A DNA stretch of 64,000 nucleotides from Lachnospiraceae bacterium 28-4 (GTDB taxonomy: Bacteria; Bacillota; Clostridia; Lachnospirales; Lachnospiraceae): the NCBI GenBank assembly GCA_000403275.2, contig KE159600.1:579708-643707 (forward strand), given 5' to 3'. The notes beneath the pieces are model-generated. The model did no database searches and was not told the origin of the DNA. It worked only from the letters and a program-made list of their open reading frames with translations. Of this stretch, positions 60,343 to 64,000 are shown one piece after another. The translations under genes were made by a program, and so were the position numbers. The stretch's first letter is position 1. Every line of letters starts with the position of its first letter.

Positions 60343-61840
60343 TCCTTCCCTGCCTTTCCCTGTTGTCCTTACTATTTCTCTTTATGCTCAAATCATAAAA
60401 TTCCCCGCATCCTTCCGAAACAAATACTCCTAATCTGCCTCTTTTTATGTTATAAATCCTGGAAGTCATCGCGGTCATCCCTTCCACATACACCACACAT
60501 ACCGTATCGTCCACAAGCACGGAAACCACATACTCTTCTCCCGGCTTTAACGGACAATCCCGCTCCAGTTCCGGGAAAAACGGCTTATCCCCGTTAATCT
60601 CCCACGTATCTTCATTCTCCCCTTTTATTTTCCTTGGCCACATATCAAAAACCATCCGGTTTCTATAAGGTTCCAAACGTATATAATAACTTTGTTCCGC
60701 TTCCCCATCGCTGCGGAGCAATATCCCCAACGCTCTCGTTCCCTCTTCAAAACACATTTTCGCTGTTATCAGGCATCTTCCCGGCAGTTCCTCCTCCGTT
60801 ACTGCCGCCGAAAACAAATTTCTGCCATTCATCCTGAATCTTCCATTTTTTTCTTTGAATAAATTCCCGCATATTTTATTTAATAAAAACGGCACTTCCT
60901 GTTGAAAATATCTCTTTATGCCGGAAGGCATCCCAGCATATAAAATACCGTTTTTTCTTTGCATCAGCTCATGAACGACCAAATTTCCGGCCCACTCGTA
61001 ATCTCCATAGTCATTTTCTTCCTTTTTGGTCGGAACCCAGCCGAAAATAAAACGTTTTTCTCCATCGGACGCCGTCTTTCCCGCATAAAATCCTCTTCCA
61101 TCAAAAGTATCTTCCCGGGGCGAAACAAAATCTCCCTCTGCCGCTCCCACGATCCGATAATGGGTGGCAAACCTTTCCGAAAAAGTGGAAAACAACAAAT
61201 ATTTCCACCTCCCCATTCGGAATGCTTCCGGGCATTCATGGGTCATATACAACCCGGGCGCATAGTATGCCTCCGACGCCTTCCAGTCCAGCAGATTATC
61301 CGACCGGCATAATCCCACGCACCCTCTTTTTCTTCCGGAGCCTTTCCGCTGTCTGGCTGCCAGCAGCATTTCATACTCCTTCCTTTCCTCATTCCAGAAA
61401 ACAAAAGGATCTCTCCAATCGGAGAATTCATAATAATCCTCCGACGCATAAAAAGTCTTTTCCGGCAATTTCTCCCACGTAAAGAGATTATTGCTTTTCG
61501 CCATCATAACTGCCTGTAAAGGCTCTCCCTGTACCCGGAATTCCGAATGCGCGTTGTACCCCGTGTAATATAAATAATAAACACCATCATTTTTATAAAT
61601 AGAACCTGTATATGCATTCAAATCCTGGTCTTCCTCTGTTCCATGCGCCAATACTTCCCCATACTCTTTATAGTGGATAAAATCTCTCGTGGTCACCAGA
61701 TACCATGACGTTCCCTCTTCATATTTTTTGCGGGAAGCATATAAAAAATAAAGATAATAAATTCCATCTTCATAATAGGGAATCACATCCCCCACATAGC
61801 CTTTTTCCGGCCGGTAAAAAAAATCCCTCAATCCTTCCAC
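60329..61840 (-). CDS. GH32/GH43-like five-bladed propeller glycosidase
   Basis: 503 residues starting at a GTG right after the permease stop, with AAAGGAT upstream. Propeller motifs: DVIPYYEDGIYYLYFLY near the nucleophile position, SDWRDPFVFW (142-145, WRDP) and MTHECPEAFRMG (E202 in ECPE) as acid/base. A C-terminal beta-sandwich domain follows (about 340-490). WRDP and EC motifs favour fructan-type GH32. No signal peptide, so it acts on imported sugars. Confidence 0.85.
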   Translation of the reverse strand: MEGLRDFFYRPEKGYVGDVIPYYEDGIYYLYFLYASRKKYEEGTSWYLVTTRDFIHYKEYGEVLAHGTEEDQDLNAYTGSIYKNDGVYYLYYTGYNAHSEFRVQGEPLQAVMMAKSNNLFTWEKLPEKTFYASEDYYEFSDWRDPFVFWNEERKEYEMLLAARQRKGSGRKRGCVGLCRSDNLLDWKASEAYYAPGLYMTHECPEAFRMGRWKYLLFSTFSERFATHYRIVGAAEGDFVSPREDTFDGRGFYAGKTASDGEKRFIFGWVPTKKEENDYGDYEWAGNLVVHELMQRKNGILYAGMPSGIKRYFQQEVPFLLNKICGNLFKEKNGRFRMNGRNLFSAAVTEEELPGRCLITAKMCFEEGTRALGILLRSDGEAEQSYYIRLEPYRNRMVFDMWPRKIKGENEDTWEINGDKPFFPELERDCPLKPGEEYVVSVLVDDTVCVVYVEGMTAMTSRIYNIKRGRLGVFVSEGCGEFYDLSIKRNSKDNRERQGRNEGS

Positions 61841-62665
61841 CTATCCTTTCACCGCTCCTACCGTCAATCCGCCAACAATATATTTTTGAAGATAAAAATA
61901 CAAAACAATCATAGGAAGCGACGCGATAACCAGATCTGCAAACACCAAATTCCAATCCCGAAAATAACTGCCATAAAATTGATATACCGATAAAGACACC
62001 GGCGTTTTCTCAGGACTGTTCACCATATATAACGGTATCATCATATCGTTCCATATGTTCATCGCAATAAATACGATATTTGTAGCGATGATCGGCTTCA
62101 GAAGCGGCATTACCACCGTAAAAAACAATCTTATAGGCCTGCATCCATCGATAAAAGCCGCCTCATCCAGTTCTCTCGGTACATTTTTCATAAAGCTTGT
62201 AAACAAAAAGACGCTCCAGGGAATATACATTCCGGCGAACACGAGAATTACGCTGAAATAAGTCCCGTAAATATGCAGCGCCTTCAGAAACGCCAATGTG
62301 GGAATCACCATAAGCGGGGCTACCATTCCCACATTAATATACATATATACCCCCTCCGTAACGCGGGAAGACCTTCGTTCCATAATAAAAGCACAAAGCA
62401 TGGCACATATCGTACACACCGATACACCAAATACAGAATAGATGAAACTGTTGAAAGTAGCTCTCCCCAGCTTTCCGGAAGTAAATACATATATGTAATT
62501 TTCCAAATGCCATTCTTCCGGCAAATCTATCGTAAACCGAGCCGCTGCCGCCGCATCCTTAAAAGAACCAAATATCAGCATAAGCAGCGGAATGAGAATA
62601 ATACCACTAAGTGCTAACATGCATAGCTCAAATATTATCTTTCCCACACAGCGTCTGCTTTTCAT
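61841..62665 (-). CDS. Carbohydrate ABC transporter permease (MalG/UgpE type)
   Basis: 274 residues, six membrane helices, EAA loop ELDEAAFIDGCRPIRLFFTV. Second permease of the importer, coupled to the first by an ATGA overlap. Confidence 0.93.
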   Translation of the reverse strand: MKSRRCVGKIIFELCMLALSGIILIPLLMLIFGSFKDAAAAARFTIDLPEEWHLENYIYVFTSGKLGRATFNSFIYSVFGVSVCTICAMLCAFIMERRSSRVTEGVYMYINVGMVAPLMVIPTLAFLKALHIYGTYFSVILVFAGMYIPWSVFLFTSFMKNVPRELDEAAFIDGCRPIRLFFTVVMPLLKPIIATNIVFIAMNIWNDMMIPLYMVNSPEKTPVSLSVYQFYGSYFRDWNLVFADLVIASLPMIVLYFYLQKYIVGGLTVGAVKG

Positions 62666-63588
62666 GTCATATTTTCCTCCTTTCGGTGCAAAATACCGGA
62701 AAGGCTAACGGAAATGATCGAAATAAATACAAATAGTACGATGCCCATCGCCGCGCTTTTTGCCAGCCTTCCTTCAGAAAATGCCTGATATATCATGGTA
62801 TTCAATACCTGTGTGGCAAAACCCGGACCTCCGTTGGTCATGACAAAAACCTGATCGAACACCTTAAATCCTCCGATCACACACATCGTGACATTGACCG
62901 TAAAGGAAGGAATCAGAAGGGGAAGAGTAATAAACCAAAACGCCTGAAAACTGCCCGCGCCGTCTATTTTCGCCGATTCATAATACTCCCGGGAAATTCC
63001 CTGCAAACCGGCAAGAAAAACCGTCATAACATATCCCGACCATTTCCACACTTCCACCGCTATAATACAGCCAAGGGCTGTCTGTGTACTTCCCAGCCAG
63101 TCATGGCCGATCTCTTTATGCAGAAAGATCCCAAGCATCCGATTCAGCATCCCATCCGTGCGCAATATGGAAGAAAACAATACCCCTACCACAATATAAC
63201 TCAACACCGAGGGGATATAATATATCGTCCTCAAATATTTCTGGGTGCGCAGCCCGCGGTTAAGCGCCAACGCCAGCAGCAAACCTGCCAAAAGTTTTAT
63301 CATCGTTGTCGCCACCGCAAAGACTACCGTGTTTCTCAAAGAAAGCAGAAAATGCCTGTCCCTGAAAATCGCCAGGTAATTATCCAATCCTTTAAAATGA
63401 AGTCCCTCCATATTCAGGAAAGCTCCCTTAAATGACAGATTTTCCACATTCCAGTTCGTAAAAGACATAACCAGCCCTATCACAAGAGGAATCATATAAA
63501 ATGCAGTATAGATAAACAGCGCCGGCACCATCAGCCGATATGGATACATTCTTATTCCTTTTGCTTTTCTTTTTCTCATATGCACCAC
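62662..63588 (-). CDS. Carbohydrate ABC transporter permease (MalF/UgpA type)
   Basis: 308 residues, six membrane helices, EAA loop REYYESAKIDGAGSFQAFWF. The frame opens with a GTG at 63588 (AAGG about 8 nt upstream); the ATG at 63579 is an alternative. Starts 7 bp after the binding-protein stop. Confidence 0.92.
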   Translation of the reverse strand: MVHMRKRKAKGIRMYPYRLMVPALFIYTAFYMIPLVIGLVMSFTNWNVENLSFKGAFLNMEGLHFKGLDNYLAIFRDRHFLLSLRNTVVFAVATTMIKLLAGLLLALALNRGLRTQKYLRTIYYIPSVLSYIVVGVLFSSILRTDGMLNRMLGIFLHKEIGHDWLGSTQTALGCIIAVEVWKWSGYVMTVFLAGLQGISREYYESAKIDGAGSFQAFWFITLPLLIPSFTVNVTMCVIGGFKVFDQVFVMTNGGPGFATQVLNTMIYQAFSEGRLAKSAAMGIVLFVFISIISVSLSGILHRKEENMT

Positions 63589-63595
63589 TTATACC

Positions 63596-64000
63596 TTAAA
63601 ATCCCGTTTGTTCTGTTTCCGCCATATATTCTTCATATTTTACCTGCCATTCCTCCACAATCTGCAACGGAGTAGAACCTCCATTTACCATGTCCACGTA
63701 GTTTTTCCACAAGTCCGGCAGAATGGACGACATTTCCGGTATCGCGCCATTCATTTCGATAAAATATTTATTTGTCTCAACATAGTTATCCACAATACTT
63801 TGTACGCACTGAGGAACCTGTCCGCCATCCACATCGGAAAATGCAGGGAATCCCGGCAACTGCTCATAATAAAGATTCATATATTCCGGCCGCGAAAAAC
63901 ATTCCAATACTTTTAATGCTGCGTCCGTATTCTGTCCGTTTTTGCATACATAAACAGAACTTACATAGGCTCCGATGGAAGTCGCATCCTGATCTGCAAA
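63596..64000 (-). CDS. Sugar-binding protein of ABC transporter, C-terminal part (cut by window edge)
   Basis: 135 codons of the C-terminus: DQDATSIGAYVSSVYVCKNG, LECFSRPEYMNLYYEQLPGF and LPDLWKNYVDMVNGGSTPLQ, then IVEEWQVKYEEYMAE, typical of family 1 extracellular solute-binding proteins. First visible gene of the glycan operon running left to the response regulator. Confidence 0.85.
   Translation of the reverse strand, partial: FADQDATSIGAYVSSVYVCKNGQNTDAALKVLECFSRPEYMNLYYEQLPGFPAFSDVDGGQVPQCVQSIVDNYVETNKYFIEMNGAIPEMSSILPDLWKNYVDMVNGGSTPLQIVEEWQVKYEEYMAETEQTGF

Noticed and set aside
1-64000. Prophage, rRNA or tRNA genes
   Set aside because: No capsid, tail, portal, terminase or integrase gene, and no rRNA or tRNA-like clover-leaf sequence, was recognised on either strand.

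Overview
The window looks like a chromosomal segment of a gut-type Lachnospiraceae bacterium (Clostridia). Supporting signs are the Gram-positive ribosome-binding sites, YesM-type sensor kinase with AraC-type regulator, lipoprotein sugar-binding proteins, ferrous-iron genes with DtxR-type operators, IS66/IS110/IS3/IS21/IS1182 elements, TnpV and KTR-type mobile-element genes. This is inferred from gene families alone; no rRNA or tRNA gene was seen.

Layout. (1) 0-1.5 kb: end of a sugar ABC transporter locus (binding lipoprotein and permease start). (2) 1.6-3.6 kb: an IS21-type element with nearly perfect 47-bp ends, gutted and occupied by a decayed IS3 element whose transposase has lost a catalytic Asp. 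(3) 4.7-16.0 kb: a defence island read leftwards from one promoter: Xre regulator, HsdM, HsdS (with TAEL spacer repeats), a third orphan specificity half-gene, a complete Hanks-type kinase with an extra N-terminal domain, HsdR, a SIR2-like protein and an AlbA_2 ATPase-like protein. Four junctions (xre/hsdM, hsdM/hsdS, kinase/hsdR and the tight SIR2/AlbA gap) indicate translational coupling. (4) 16-34 kb: a graveyard of accessory DNA: an IS66 element with exact 8-bp target duplication inside a small HTH gene, TetR/membrane-protein pairs, TnpV, a type III toxin-antitoxin locus with an intact-looking RNA repeat array but a broken toxin, zinc-ribbon membrane proteins, fragments of methyltransferase, ketopantoate reductase-like, hydrolase, DtxR, P-type ATPase and relaxase genes, and an IS110 element precisely splitting a flavodoxin-like gene.

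(5) 34-38.8 kb: an iron-acquisition cluster (FeoB, two FeoA, Cys-rich small protein, flavodoxin, DUF3793) punctuated by 14-bp TTAG-N6-CTAA palindromes that also occur upstream of a heavy-metal chaperone gene at 27.3 kb, suggesting one DtxR-family regulon. (6) 38.9-51.7 kb: ordinary metabolic and envelope genes (PatB-type C-S lyase, DUF3737, LysR regulator, MurG paralogue coupled to a C39-like protein, DUF362 ferredoxin, HAD phosphatase, HxlR/flavin reductase) mixed with genes shortened by internal deletions (LysE, MATE). (7) 51.9-55.7 kb: a HicAB toxin-antitoxin pair, a repeat-rich noncoding stretch with a 153-nt giant hairpin, then an MBOAT acyltransferase with an SGNH-like partner.

(8) 55.7-64 kb: a leftward glycan-use operon: binding protein (cut by the window end), two permeases, a GH32/GH43-like hydrolase, a GHL6/GH42-type hydrolase-like protein, then a YesM-type kinase and AraC-type response regulator that presumably control it. 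The strongest candidate for an under-described system is the restriction-kinase-SIR2-AlbA island; the pseudoknot-like leader at 50.1 kb and the structured repeat region at 52.7-53.0 kb are the best noncoding candidates.
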